A stretch of DNA of 64,000 bases from Deinococcus psychrotolerans (GTDB lineage Bacteria; Deinococcota; Deinococci; Deinococcales; Deinococcaceae), in contig NZ_CP034183.1 of NCBI RefSeq assembly GCF_003860465.1, positions 310,001-374,000 on the forward strand. The letters are read 5' to 3'. Made by a program: the position numbers and the translations under genes. This document shows positions 18,042 to 33,865 of the stretch, in pieces. How positions within the stretch are numbered: the first letter of the stretch is position 1; every line of letters starts with the position of its first letter. The notes below the pieces were generated by a model, which was not told the DNA's origin, did no database searches, and saw nothing but the letters and a program-made list of their open reading frames with translations.

Positions 18042-18599
18042 ATGATTAGCGTAACGGATCTCAGAAACGGCACTAAAGTGGAAATGGACGGCGGCTTGTG
18101 GGAGTGCCTCGATTACTCGCACCTCAAGATGGGGCGCGGCGGCGCGAAAGTCGTGACCAAGTTCCGCAATATGGAAACGGGCAGTATTGTTGACCGCACC
18201 TTCAACAGCACTGAAAAGCTGCAGGACATCTATGTGGAAGGCAAGCCGATGCAGTACCTCTACAAAGACGGCCAAGATTACATGTTCATGGACATGGAAA
18301 CCTTCGAGCAAATCCATTTGTCGCCTGTACTGGCCGGTGACGCTGCCAAGTTCATGAAAGAGAACATGGAAATGGAAGTGACCATGTACGGTGAAAAGCC
18401 GCTCAAAATCACCTTGCCCAACCAAGTCATCTTGCAAATTGTCGAAACCGATCCTGGCATTCGCGGCGATACTGTTTCGGGCGGCACCAAGCCCGCCAAA
18501 CTCGAAAGCGGCGCGACCGTGCAGGTGCCTCTGTTCGTCGAAAACGGCACTTCGGTGAAAGTGGATACCCGTACCGGCGAATACCTCAGCCGGGCGTAA
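18042..18599 (+). CDS. efp: Translation elongation factor P
   Basis: The 185-residue protein rescues ribosomes stalled on proline runs. All three domains are present: KOW-like N-terminal domain (1-63), OB domain (about 64-127) and C-terminal OB domain with GDTVSGGTKPA and VPLFVENGTSVKVDTRTGEY. The tip of the first domain reads LKMGRGGAK, so residue 32 is arginine rather than the lysine modified in E. coli. The same arginine tip is found in Thermus. No modification gene is visible nearby. It has a GAAGGAGA ribosome-binding site and a promoter at 17939-17968, and is followed by a hairpin at 18611-18645. Confidence 0.97.
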   Translation: MISVTDLRNGTKVEMDGGLWECLDYSHLKMGRGGAKVVTKFRNMETGSIVDRTFNSTEKLQDIYVEGKPMQYLYKDGQDYMFMDMETFEQIHLSPVLAGDAAKFMKENMEMEVTMYGEKPLKITLPNQVILQIVETDPGIRGDTVSGGTKPAKLESGATVQVPLFVENGTSVKVDTRTGEYLSRA

Positions 18600-18610
18600 G
18601 TCTCTTCACT

Positions 18611-18645
18611 GCGAGCGGGGTGGTCGTGCTGGCCGCCCCGCTCGC
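18611..18645 (+). terminator. Hairpin after efp, probable terminator
   Basis: GCGAGCGGGG (18611-18620) is perfectly complementary to CCCCGCTCGC (18636-18645), with additional G-U-tolerant pairing inside. The following CTTGT is only weakly T-rich, so termination may be inefficient or factor-aided. Confidence 0.55.
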
Positions 18646-18820
18646 CTTGTGCTGAGTGCTCCCTTCGACGGGTATACCGAACCAGTGCGCCTACGGCCGT
18701 ACGCTTCTGAGTGCCGGTAGCCCTTACAATTGAACTCGCAACACAGACTGCTCACGCCCGCTCACCGCGCCGCTGGAATTCATGCCGGATGCGGCGCAGT
18801 CCTTGGAGGGAAAAGAGCTT

Positions 18821-19342
18821 ATGAACCCTGACGACCTGAAAAAGATTTTAGACGCCCTGAGTCAAGCCGATGTCCGTGAATTTGCCCTCAAGACCGGAGA
18901 GTTTGATCTGAGCCTCCGGCGCGGCCCGCAGGCCATGAGCGGTGCGTCGACCAATTTGCCAGCAGCCTCGGCTGCGCCCCAATCCGCCGCTCCGGCTCCC
19001 TCCGCCGCCCCAGTGGCTGCCGAGTCGCCTGCGGTCAGTACGGCCAGCGCCAGCGCTCCGGCCGCCGCTCCCGAAGCTGCTCCGGTGCCTGCCAAAGCCG
19101 CTGCTGTCGGCACGCCGCTCAAGGCTCCGATTGTCGGCACCTTCTATGCCAGCTCCAGCCCCGACGCTGCCGCTTACGTCAAGGTGGGCGACACGGTGGC
19201 CGCCGGACAAATCCTGTGCATCATCGAAGCCATGAAGCTGATGAACGAAATCGAAGCCGAGACCGGCGGCGTGGTGCGCGAAATCCTCGTGAAGAACGCC
19301 GAGCCGGTGGAATACGGACAAACGCTGTTTTTGATCGAGTGA
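18821..19342 (+). CDS. accB: Acetyl-CoA carboxylase biotin carboxyl carrier protein
   Basis: ATG 18821, about 10 nt after GGAGGG, gives 173 residues; the reading frame extends 13 codons further up without a better site. The N-terminal helix-rich segment leads into a long Ala/Pro/Ser linker (about residues 45-100) and then a biotinyl domain. The biotin attachment motif EAMKLMNE is intact, with APIVGTFYASSSPDAAAYV before it. The protein carries carboxybiotin between biotin carboxylase and carboxyltransferase in fatty-acid synthesis. TACAAT (18725-18730) is a plausible -10. accC follows on the same strand after 91 bp; the carboxyltransferase genes are not in the window. Confidence 0.96.
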   Translation: MNPDDLKKILDALSQADVREFALKTGEFDLSLRRGPQAMSGASTNLPAASAAPQSAAPAPSAAPVAAESPAVSTASASAPAAAPEAAPVPAKAAAVGTPLKAPIVGTFYASSSPDAAAYVKVGDTVAAGQILCIIEAMKLMNEIEAETGGVVREILVKNAEPVEYGQTLFLIE

Positions 19343-19433
19343 GCTAGCGGTTGAAACCAGCTGAGTTTCGGCTTCGGCGATCAGTTTAAAGCGCTTGTTG
19401 CTCAGCGCTTCTTTATGTTTTGAAGGACACTGC

Positions 19434-20771
<1,338 letters not shown>

Positions 20772-20827
20772 GGTTTTGGGCTTGTTGATCAACATTTGAA
20801 TCTGTGTGAGGTCGATGAGGTAAAAGC

Positions 20828-20852
20828 AGAGGGCGCTTCGGCGCTCTTTTTT
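20828..20852 (+). terminator. Intrinsic terminator of the accBC operon
   Basis: AGAGGGCGC (20828-20836), a TTCG tetraloop (20837-20840) and GCGCTCTTT (20841-20849) form a 9-bp stem with two G-U pairs, continued by a T-run to 20852. Confidence 0.88.
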
Positions 20853-20875
20853 GCTGCTCGTCTTAAACTGAAGCG

Positions 20876-21220
20876 GTGAGTGAGCTTAGCCGCCGTGACG
20901 CCCGGCTCTCGCAGGTTGCCGTTTTGGCTTGGCCGCTTGACCCCTTACTGGACGCTTTTGCGCTGCCGAACACCGCCGCCATGCTGGATATCGGCGCGGG
21001 GGAAGGCCAACTCCTTGAGCGTTTGCGCCAGCGTGGGCACAGCGGTCTGCTGATCAGTCTCGACCCTGTGCAGAGGCCGGGGCAAGTAGCCGGCCACGCT
21101 GAAAACTTGCCCTTCCCCAGCGCCCAGTTCGACGCGGCGCTGCTGATTCGCGTGTTGCTGCATGTCCCTGCTCCGGCGCGGGCACTCGCAGAGGCTTGGC
21201 GCGTTCTGGACGCTGGCTGA
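20876..21220 (+). pseudogene. Truncated class I SAM-dependent methyltransferase
   Basis: The reading frame codes for 114 residues from GTG 20876, 6 nt after TAAACT (20864-20869). The N-terminal half of a Methyltransf_11-type domain is clear: motif I LDIGAGEGQLLERL, the acidic SLDP after strand 2, and AENLPFPSAQFDAALLIRVLLHV with EAWRVL. It stops directly after WRVLDAG, where such enzymes normally continue with a GG turn and about 80-100 further residues. The downstream 50 bp before the convergent VWA gene hold no recognisable remainder in any frame. I call it a remnant, but a very short functional protein cannot be excluded. Confidence 0.6.
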
Positions 21221-21270
21221 GCTTTTAGGTATTGAACCAGAAGCAGCAGACAAATACTCCTTGCCCCACC

Positions 21271-22455
21271 TTACTGCCCGTCTTCTAACCTCAGCACGTC
21301 CCCGAACGGAAAGCCGTTATCCTCCAGCCCGCCCGCTGGCACCACCCACAGGGTCGGCACGCGGGGAGCGGCTGTCGGGAAGTCGCCGTAGCCGTCGGTC
21401 AGGTAGATAATCACGTCCGGCTCGGCTGTTTCGGCGGCCTTGAAGACCGGCCTGAAGTCGGTGCCGCCGCCGCCCTGGGGCGCTGGAACCTCGTCACCCG
21501 CCCGCAGCTCATAAGGGCCGTAGGCTTCGGTGTCGGCGTAGTACAGCGTGGCCTGAACGTGCGGATACGCGCCCAGAACACCCTGCACCTCGCCAATCAG
21601 CGCCCGCACCGCCTCGTCGTCCACGCTGCCGGACGTGTCTACTGCGATCAAGGCACGCAAACTTTCGTCGTCCAGCGCTTCCAGGTACATCCCGCGCCCG
21701 ATAAAGCGCCGATCAAAGCCGCCGAAGTCCACGGGGGTGCGGGCCAGAAAGCGCCAGAGTTGCGATTTCCAGTCGAGTCTGGCGGGTTCTAGGCGGCGCA
21801 GCTCACGGTGCAGGCCCAGCGGGTCGTCGCCCTTTCCGAGCATGGCTTCCACGCTGCGGGCCTGAGCCAGCGCCTGTCCCCATTGCCGCTTGGCATCGTC
21901 GCCAGAACGCTGGCCTTTGGGCGGGGCGTCGCTGGGCGGGCCGTCCATCAAATCGTCGTCCCCGTCGCTGCCGCCGTTGCCCTCGCCGTCTTCGCCCTCA
22001 CCTTCACCCAGCGCGGTATAAACCTCCTCCACGCTGAGCTGCTCCATGTGGTCGTCGCGCGGCGCGTCCGGCGGGATGGGCAAGCCCGCCTGCGCCACCA
22101 TGCCGTTGACGATCAGGTTGGCGGCGCGGTTCCATTTCTTTTTTTCGCGGGGGCCGCGCCTCGGCACGTGAGACAGGGCCGCGTGAAGGACTTCGTGCAG
22201 CAGCAAACCGTCAAAGCTGTCGGGCGTGAGGGTGGCGGCGTTTTCGGGATTGACATAGACCCGCTCGCCGTCGGTTCCGGCCAGCAGCACCTCGCGGCTC
22301 GGCACGATGTCGGCGTGCAGCAGCAAGGTGGCAAAAAAAGCGCTTTTGCCGCGCAGCCGCAGCCGTGAGCCGGAGACGAGGCGCTCGAACTGGGGATCAG
22401 ACATGGGCAGGGGGCACGTGAGGGAGTGGGGAAGTTGCTCTGAAGGCGACTCCAC
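21271..22455 (-). CDS. VWA-like domain / DUF2201-type putative metallopeptidase
   Basis: The 394-residue frame starts at GTG 22455, immediately after the stop of the upstream MoxR gene; an internal ATG at 22404 (MSDPQFERLV) is an equally plausible start. The N-terminal half has the HExxH motif in LLHEVLHAALSH, as expected for the DUF2201 metallopeptidase-like domain. A low-complexity acidic linker follows (residues 155-200), then a VWA-like domain with the MIDAS motif AVDTSGSVDDE. MoxR ATPases and VWA proteins form chaperone-like pairs that insert metal cofactors or remodel complexes. Gene order and the abutting stop/start support that pairing here. The client complex is unknown. Confidence 0.85.
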   Translation of the reverse strand: MESPSEQLPHSLTCPLPMSDPQFERLVSGSRLRLRGKSAFFATLLLHADIVPSREVLLAGTDGERVYVNPENAATLTPDSFDGLLLHEVLHAALSHVPRRGPREKKKWNRAANLIVNGMVAQAGLPIPPDAPRDDHMEQLSVEEVYTALGEGEGEDGEGNGGSDGDDDLMDGPPSDAPPKGQRSGDDAKRQWGQALAQARSVEAMLGKGDDPLGLHRELRRLEPARLDWKSQLWRFLARTPVDFGGFDRRFIGRGMYLEALDDESLRALIAVDTSGSVDDEAVRALIGEVQGVLGAYPHVQATLYYADTEAYGPYELRAGDEVPAPQGGGGTDFRPVFKAAETAEPDVIIYLTDGYGDFPTAAPRVPTLWVVPAGGLEDNGFPFGDVLRLEDGQ

Positions 22456-23463
<1,008 letters not shown>

Positions 23464-23771
23464 AGAAGTTCCTCCGGTGCGCGGCTCACTGTCGCGGGCC
23501 ACAAAGTCAGGTACGAGCTTAGCGCCTGCGGGTTGCGGCAAAAGGGCAGTGAGGCCGCAAGTCATAAGACGGGGTCAGAAAAGTGCTTTAAAGTTGGGCG
23601 TCCCTGCGCCGCCGCCTGCTCCATGACGGGCCGCTTCATTTCGTTCACGGCGGCAACGCCCAAACACCGTGCCAACACTCAAAAGCCCCAACCCTCTAGC
23701 CGCTATACTTTGACTCAGTTCAAATTGACTTCGCTCTCCTTCCCGTTCCCGTTTGCCTCGGAGGTTTACCC
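23464..23771. promoter_or_regulatory. Divergent intergenic region with -10 for the Fe-S oxidoreductase gene
   Basis: This 308-bp gap contains TATACT at 23704-23709 on the plus strand, about 60 nt before the GTG at 23772. A GGAGG ribosome-binding site (23759-23763) belongs to that gene, and the reverse-strand GGAGG of the MoxR gene is at its left end. I see no other gene; the frames that cross it have no ribosome-binding site and no recognisable product. Confidence 0.55.
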
Positions 23772-26879
<3,108 letters not shown>

Positions 26880-26960
26880 TTTTGGGTTTCGCTTTCGTTT
26901 ATCCCGTTCTCCTTTCTAATCCCACATTACCTGTACGGGTTTCGGGAGTAGAATGGTCGC

Positions 26961-27416
26961 ATGTGGGTTTCGACCAAAGCTCAGTACGGCCTCCGCGCAC
27001 TCATTGACATCGGTCAGCGGCCAGGGGCAGCCGTGCCGCTCAAAGATGTCTCGGATCGCCAGGGCATCAGCCAGCATTACCTTGAGCAAATCGCCGCCAA
27101 CTTGCGCCGCGCCGGATTTATTCGCAGCGTGCGCGGCGCTCACGGCGGGTACATCCTGTCGCGCCCGCCGCAGCAGATCAGCGCTTGGGACGTGGTGGTG
27201 GCGATGGAGGGCAGTATCGCGCCGGTGGCCTGCGTGGAAGACGAGCATTCGTGTGACCGCACTGGCGGCTGCTCCACCGAAGGGCTGTGGCGGCGAGTCG
27301 ACAACGCCATTCGCGGCGTGCTCGGCAATGCCAGCTTGGCCGATTTGATGGCCGAAGAAGTGCAGGCTCAGCACGGGCAACTGGTGCAGTTCGGGGCGTT
27401 GCCGCCACACCTGTAG
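26961..27416 (+). CDS. Rrf2-family transcriptional regulator, probably Fe-S binding
   Basis: This is a 151-residue Rrf2/IscR-like protein with an N-terminal winged helix (TKAQYGLRALIDIG, then ISQHYLEQIAANLRRAGFIRSVRGAHGGY). Three cysteines lie in the usual cluster loop (CVEDEHSCDRTGGC, spacing x6 then x5). The family senses Fe-S status, redox or cysteine supply. TAGAAT (26949-26954) lies 6 nt before the ATG, a leaderless start. It sits directly after the Fe-S oxidoreductase gene, which may be a target, though no operator was identified. Confidence 0.92.
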   Translation: MWVSTKAQYGLRALIDIGQRPGAAVPLKDVSDRQGISQHYLEQIAANLRRAGFIRSVRGAHGGYILSRPPQQISAWDVVVAMEGSIAPVACVEDEHSCDRTGGCSTEGLWRRVDNAIRGVLGNASLADLMAEEVQAQHGQLVQFGALPPHL

Positions 27417-27464
27417 GGAACTGAAGGGCAAAGTAGGCAGCCGCGCCGCGTTATCCTGCTCGGT

Positions 27465-28544
27465 ATGTACGCTCGCCTCAAACCGCTTCTTTTTCAATTA
27501 GACGCTGAACAAGCCCACCACCTGACCATGACCGCCTGCGCGGTGGCGGGGCACGTTCCGGCCTTGCCGACGCTGCTCGGCGCACTGACCCGCCCTGTTG
27601 CGGGTCAGCTGAGCCAAAACCTGTGGGGCCTACCCTTCGCCTCGCCCATCGGCTTGGCGGCGGGGCTAGACAAAAACGCTGAGGCAGTGGGCGTGTTTTC
27701 CAATCTGGGCTTTGGCTTTTTGGAAGTCGGAACCGTGACCCCGCGCCCTCAGACGGGCAACAAGCAGCCACGCCTGTTCCGTTTGCCGAGCGATGAGGCG
27801 CTGATCAACCGGATGGGCTTTAACAATCTCGGTCTGGAGATGCTGGAGCGCCGCCTGCGAGGCCGCCATGCCGTGCCGATCTGGGCCAATATCGGCAAGA
27901 ACAAAGACACGCTCAACGAACAGGCGGCGGACGATTACCGCGCCGCCGTGCGTGTCCTCTACGGTGTGACAGACGGCTTTGTCATCAATGTCAGCAGTCC
28001 CAACACACCGGGCCTGCGGGCCCTGCAACACGCCAGCGAGCTTCACACTTTGGTGTCGGCGGTGCTGGACATGGCCGAGGAGCAGCGTCTCAAAACCTTA
28101 AAACCCAAGTTGCCTATTTTGGTCAAGTTGTCCCCCGATTTGGATGAGCGCGACTTTGAAGCCAGTGTGGACGCCGTAGCGCGGGCGGGAGCCTCGGGCC
28201 TGATCCTCTCCAACACCACCCTGAGCCGTGAGGGACTGAACCATTCCAGCAAAAGCGAAAGCGGCGGCCTGAGCGGCAAACCGCTGACCCGGCGCAGCAC
28301 CGAACTCGTCAAACAGGCTTACCGCCAAACGGGTGGAACTTTGCCGATTGTCGGCGTGGGCGGCGTGTTCACGGCTGAGGATGCCTACGCCAAAATCCGT
28401 GCTGGAGCCAGCTTGGTAGAGGTTTACACCGCCCTGATCTACGAAGGGCCAGCACTGCCCAGCCGCCTGAATGCTGGGTTGCTGGAGCTGCTGCGCCGCG
28501 ACGGCTTGACGCATATCAGCGAAGCGGTGGGAGTGGACGCCTAG
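27465..28544 (+). CDS. pyrD: Dihydroorotate dehydrogenase (quinone), class 2
   Basis: This protein of 359 residues oxidises dihydroorotate to orotate in pyrimidine synthesis, passing electrons to membrane quinone. Class 2 features are an N-terminal amphipathic extension (MYARLKPLLFQLDAEQAHHL), PIGLAAGLDKN, NRMGFNNLG and the catalytic serine in FVINVSSPNTPGLR. The FMN-binding GVGGV segment lies near residue 305. TATCCT (27452-27457) lies 7 nt before the ATG, suggesting a leaderless mRNA. The gene stands alone between the Rrf2 gene and a convergent HNH gene. Confidence 0.97.
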   Translation: MYARLKPLLFQLDAEQAHHLTMTACAVAGHVPALPTLLGALTRPVAGQLSQNLWGLPFASPIGLAAGLDKNAEAVGVFSNLGFGFLEVGTVTPRPQTGNKQPRLFRLPSDEALINRMGFNNLGLEMLERRLRGRHAVPIWANIGKNKDTLNEQAADDYRAAVRVLYGVTDGFVINVSSPNTPGLRALQHASELHTLVSAVLDMAEEQRLKTLKPKLPILVKLSPDLDERDFEASVDAVARAGASGLILSNTTLSREGLNHSSKSESGGLSGKPLTRRSTELVKQAYRQTGGTLPIVGVGGVFTAEDAYAKIRAGASLVEVYTALIYEGPALPSRLNAGLLELLRRDGLTHISEAVGVDA

Positions 28545-28595
28545 GAGAGGTGGGGAGTGGGCTGGAATTACTGGCCGCCTTCATTAATGGGCCGC

Positions 28596-28922
28596 TCAGC
28601 GCACCTTCACTCCTTTCGTCGCTGGCTGCTTGCTCAGCCACGCCACGAACCTTTGCACGCTTTCCTGTTCCAGCAGGGCGTCTACTGAGTTGAGTTCTCC
28701 GGCCAGCTCGGCGTTGCTGAAGGTCTTGTGTAGGAATTTGTGGCAAGCTCCGCACAGCATCACGGTGGGCAGGGCGTGGATTTTGACGCCGCGCCGCCGG
28801 CCCTGCGATTTGGGAATCAGGTGGTGCTCGGTCAGGCTGGGGGTCTGCCGCTGGCACAGGCCGCAGCGCGGCGCGTCGGTGGGCGGCGGCGGCCAATCCG
28901 AGTGGGGTAGACGGCGAGGCAC
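28596..28922 (-). CDS. HNH-domain protein (putative endonuclease)
   Basis: The frame of 108 residues starts at GTG 28922. It has a compact zinc-HNH fold: CGLCQRQ, then the EHHLIPKSQ motif with the general-base histidine, then [15 protein letters not shown]. Such proteins nick or cut DNA; many are stand-alone and of unknown role. It converges with pyrD and is isolated, so I cannot say whether it belongs to a defence or mobile element. The protein is short but covers the whole HNH core. Confidence 0.82.
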   Translation of the reverse strand: MPRRLPHSDWPPPPTDAPRCGLCQRQTPSLTEHHLIPKSQGRRRGVKIHALPTVMLCGACHKFLHKTFSNAELAGELNSVDALLEQESVQRFVAWLSKQPATKGVKVR

Positions 28923-29039
28923 TCTTCAGGATGGCGCAGTACGCAGCGGGGAATGGTGGCTTTTTCTAAAATGCGTATTGGGAAACGTCTTTCGGAAGCG
29001 GGCGGTGGCGGAGTCTACGCCCTTTACGGTAATGACAAA

Positions 29040-29068
29040 AAAACCGCCCCACATTGGGAGGCGGTTTT
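29040..29068 (-). terminator. Intrinsic terminator of the CRP-family regulator gene
   Basis: On the minus strand AAAACCGCC (29068-29060) pairs perfectly with GGCGGTTTT (29048-29040) around an 11-nt loop and continues into a seven-T run. It lies 26 bp after the stop at 29094. Confidence 0.9.
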
Positions 29069-29093
29069 CTTATTGATTTTTATGGCTTGCCGA

Positions 29094-29693
29094 TTACTCG
29101 GCGGAGATGCGGGCCAGCGCTTTTTCGTCGCGCAGGGTGATCTTGCCGTAGCCCGCGCTGATCACACCGTCGCGGCTGAGTTCGCCGACCACTTTGGTGA
29201 CGGTTTCGCGCACGCTGCCCACGGCGGCGGCCAGTTCGTCATGGGTGGCGTAGATCATGGTTTCGCCGCTGTCGAGCTGGCTGGCCAGTGCCGTGTCTTT
29301 GAGTTCCAGCAGTTCGCCGGCGATGCGTGCCCGCAGACGCTTGCCCACGAGGCGGTAAATGCTTTCGTAAGCGCGTTCGAGCGTGCGGACGAGGTGGGTG
29401 GTGACTTCGAGGTTGTCCTCGTTGCTCATCAGCGCGGGGTTGATCACGTCCACGGTGCTGTCGGTCACGGCTTCAGCGAAATACTGGCGGTCTGAACCGG
29501 CCAGGGCTTCTTCACCAAAATACTGACCGGGCTTGACGTAGCGCAGGGTCAGGCCATTGCCGTCGTCGTCCATGGTGTGGATTCGGACGAGGCCGCTGGC
29601 CACCCGGTAAAGCATTTCGGACTTGCCGGGATAGAGGATCACGACGCCGGGGCGGTAGGTGATGGTGTCGACAAAAGTTTTTTCGAGGAGCAT
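29094..29693 (-). CDS. ddrI: CRP/FNR-family stress regulator of the SdrP/DdrI type
   Basis: ATG 29693 follows CAGGAGGCACAACC, giving 199 residues. The cyclic-nucleotide-binding-like barrel (VILYPGKSEMLYRVASGLVR, then PGQYFGEEALAG) is followed by a dimer helix and a CRP helix-turn-helix (THDELAAAVGSVRETVTKVV). These blocks closely resemble Thermus SdrP and, by lineage, the Deinococcus regulator DdrI, which control stress genes without an obvious need for bound cAMP in SdrP. The match is from memory of the family, not a search. It has a long AT-rich upstream region and its own terminator. Confidence 0.85.
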   Translation of the reverse strand: MLLEKTFVDTITYRPGVVILYPGKSEMLYRVASGLVRIHTMDDDGNGLTLRYVKPGQYFGEEALAGSDRQYFAEAVTDSTVDVINPALMSNEDNLEVTTHLVRTLERAYESIYRLVGKRLRARIAGELLELKDTALASQLDSGETMIYATHDELAAAVGSVRETVTKVVGELSRDGVISAGYGKITLRDEKALARISAE

Positions 29694-29986
29694 GGTTGTG
29701 CCTCCTGAGGCTGAGTGGTTGCGGAGCCAAGTCAATCCTGGCGATGAACACAGTCTACACTTAAGTCACAATTTTGTAAACAGTTTTGTTTCTTTAATCA
29801 ATGTTTAGATCACAAATGTAAGAAGTCTGACATGACTCACATTCTTTGCCTTCTGATTTGGCAATACTCAGAAAAAGCAGCGCTGGGCGCTCAAGTTTGA
29901 TGAGTGATTCCTAAAGTGAAACGTGAGCAAAGCTCCAGATGATGTGTAGTTGGTGAGTCAGAGAGTACGTGGCCGACAGACCCATA
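29694..29986. promoter_or_regulatory. AT-rich upstream region of the CRP-family regulator with CRP-like half-sites
   Basis: The region is markedly more AT-rich than its surroundings. It contains TCACA or its complement at least three times (near 29766, 29812 and 29838), the half-site of CRP-type operators. None forms a perfect TGTGA-N6-TCACA palindrome, so autoregulation is only a possibility. No gene is visible here. Confidence 0.35.
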
Positions 29987-30024
29987 AAAAAGAGCAAAGG
30001 CTGCGAATGGCCTTTGCTCTTTTT
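29987..30024 (-). terminator. Bidirectional intrinsic terminator after gyrA
   Basis: AAAAAGAGCAAAGGC (29987-30001) and its exact reverse complement (30010-30024) flank an 8-nt loop. The A- and T-rich ends let it act in both directions; it lies 18 bp after the gyrA stop. Confidence 0.92.
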
Positions 30025-30041
30025 GTAGACTTTTACGGCAC

Positions 30042-32504
<2,463 letters not shown>

Positions 32505-32719
32505 GCATACTCCAGTTGGGGCCGCGCAGGAGCAGCTTTGTGAGCAGTCCATGCGGGTGAGGTGAGCCGTCAGCGAAGTCTACCACAAATTATGCTGTGA
32601 GCAGAATAGGGAAGCAGCTTGGCAACCTGTCCAGTATAGCGCAAAATCCCAGACTTTGCTTGTCGGTTTGCTCGTCTGGGCGCGGGGATTTGGCGACTTT
32701 TGAGGAATTGAGCAGGCTC

Positions 32720-33865
32720 TTAGGCCGGAACTTCAAACAGCCGAGGTTGTTGACTGGAGAGTTGGCTGCCCTGCTCACGCTCTGCTCCACCAACAAATTG
32801 CCTGCCGATAGCCAACCCCAGTCCTACCGGTACAGCGTTGCCAATCTGGCGGTACTGATCGCTGAGGCTGCCGCAAAACAGCCATTCATCAGGAAAGCCC
32901 TGAAGTCTGGCCGCTTCTCTGACACTGATGGGCCGGTGCTCGGTGGGATGACACATATCGGTGGCTTTCTGGGCCGGACTGGTGGTCACGGTGGGTGCAG
33001 GCTTGTCCCAACTCAGACGGCGGTAAAAGCCGACTTTGCCGCCGCCCGAATGGTACGCGCCGCCCATCGCCGCTTGCTGAAGTTCAGGCGGCAGGCTGCG
33101 CCAGTTGCCACCTTCAGGAACCAAACGCAAATACTGGAGCCGGGCTTCGCTGTACGGTTGGAAGTGGGGATGAGGGTCGTCGAGGTTACTCAGCGCGTCG
33201 CGCAAGGTGCGCCACCTCGGCAGCGAACCCCCGTGCTGAGCGTGAGTGGCGGGCGGCAAAGCCAGCGCTTCATGATCGCGTGAGCCGAGCAAGATAACCC
33301 GCTGGCGGCTCTGGGGCACGCCGTAATCTGCCGCGTTGAGCAGGCCGTAAACAAAGCTGTAGCCAATTCGCTGAAACTCGCTCAAAATCACTTCAAACGC
33401 CGAACCGCGCTGCTCTTCGGGACTGAGCGTTTTAGAAGCAGGGCCGCGCTCTGAAATGGGCCGGTGCTGAAGGGTGGCCGACAACAGACCGCGCACATTT
33501 TCCATTACGAAAAAGCGTGGTTGCAGGTCGTTGACCAGCCGCAAATAATCTCTGAAGAGGCTGCCACGCGGATCGTTGAGCGCTTCACGCCGCCCAGCAG
33601 TGCTGAATGGCTGACAAGGTGGCCCGCCAGAAACAAGAGTGACCTCACCGCGCTGAAGACCCGTGGCGCTCAGCAAGTCACCTGCGCTGACCTGCTGAAT
33701 GTCGCTAAAAACGGGAAGCGCAGCTTGTGTGTTTTGACGGATGGTGGCTCTGGCGGCGCGGTCAAGTTCAACGGCGGTCAAAGTGTCAAAGCCTGCTGCC
33801 GCCAGCCCCAAATCAAGCCCCATCGCCCCCGAAAAAAGCGAAATATGGGTGAGGGCGTCTTTCAT
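32720..33865 (-). CDS. DNA cytosine-5 methyltransferase of a type II R-M system (probable GGWCC)
   Basis: The 381-residue protein has the ordered motifs of m5C methyltransferases: I (FSGAMGLDLGLAAAGF), IV with the catalytic cysteine (GGPPCQPFS), VI (MENVRG), VIII (QSRQRV) and X (QIGNAVPV). It methylates cytosine in a short palindrome. Its ATG overlaps the stop of the upstream SinI-type endonuclease gene (ATGA, 33862-33865), so expression is coupled with the nuclease first. The SinI family recognises GGWCC, which sets the expected specificity. That sequence is almost missing from this window. The target domain alone does not prove the specificity. Confidence 0.93.
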   Translation of the reverse strand: MKDALTHISLFSGAMGLDLGLAAAGFDTLTAVELDRAARATIRQNTQAALPVFSDIQQVSAGDLLSATGLQRGEVTLVSGGPPCQPFSTAGRREALNDPRGSLFRDYLRLVNDLQPRFFVMENVRGLLSATLQHRPISERGPASKTLSPEEQRGSAFEVILSEFQRIGYSFVYGLLNAADYGVPQSRQRVILLGSRDHEALALPPATHAQHGGSLPRWRTLRDALSNLDDPHPHFQPYSEARLQYLRLVPEGGNWRSLPPELQQAAMGGAYHSGGGKVGFYRRLSWDKPAPTVTTSPAQKATDMCHPTEHRPISVREAARLQGFPDEWLFCGSLSDQYRQIGNAVPVGLGLAIGRQFVGGAEREQGSQLSSQQPRLFEVPA

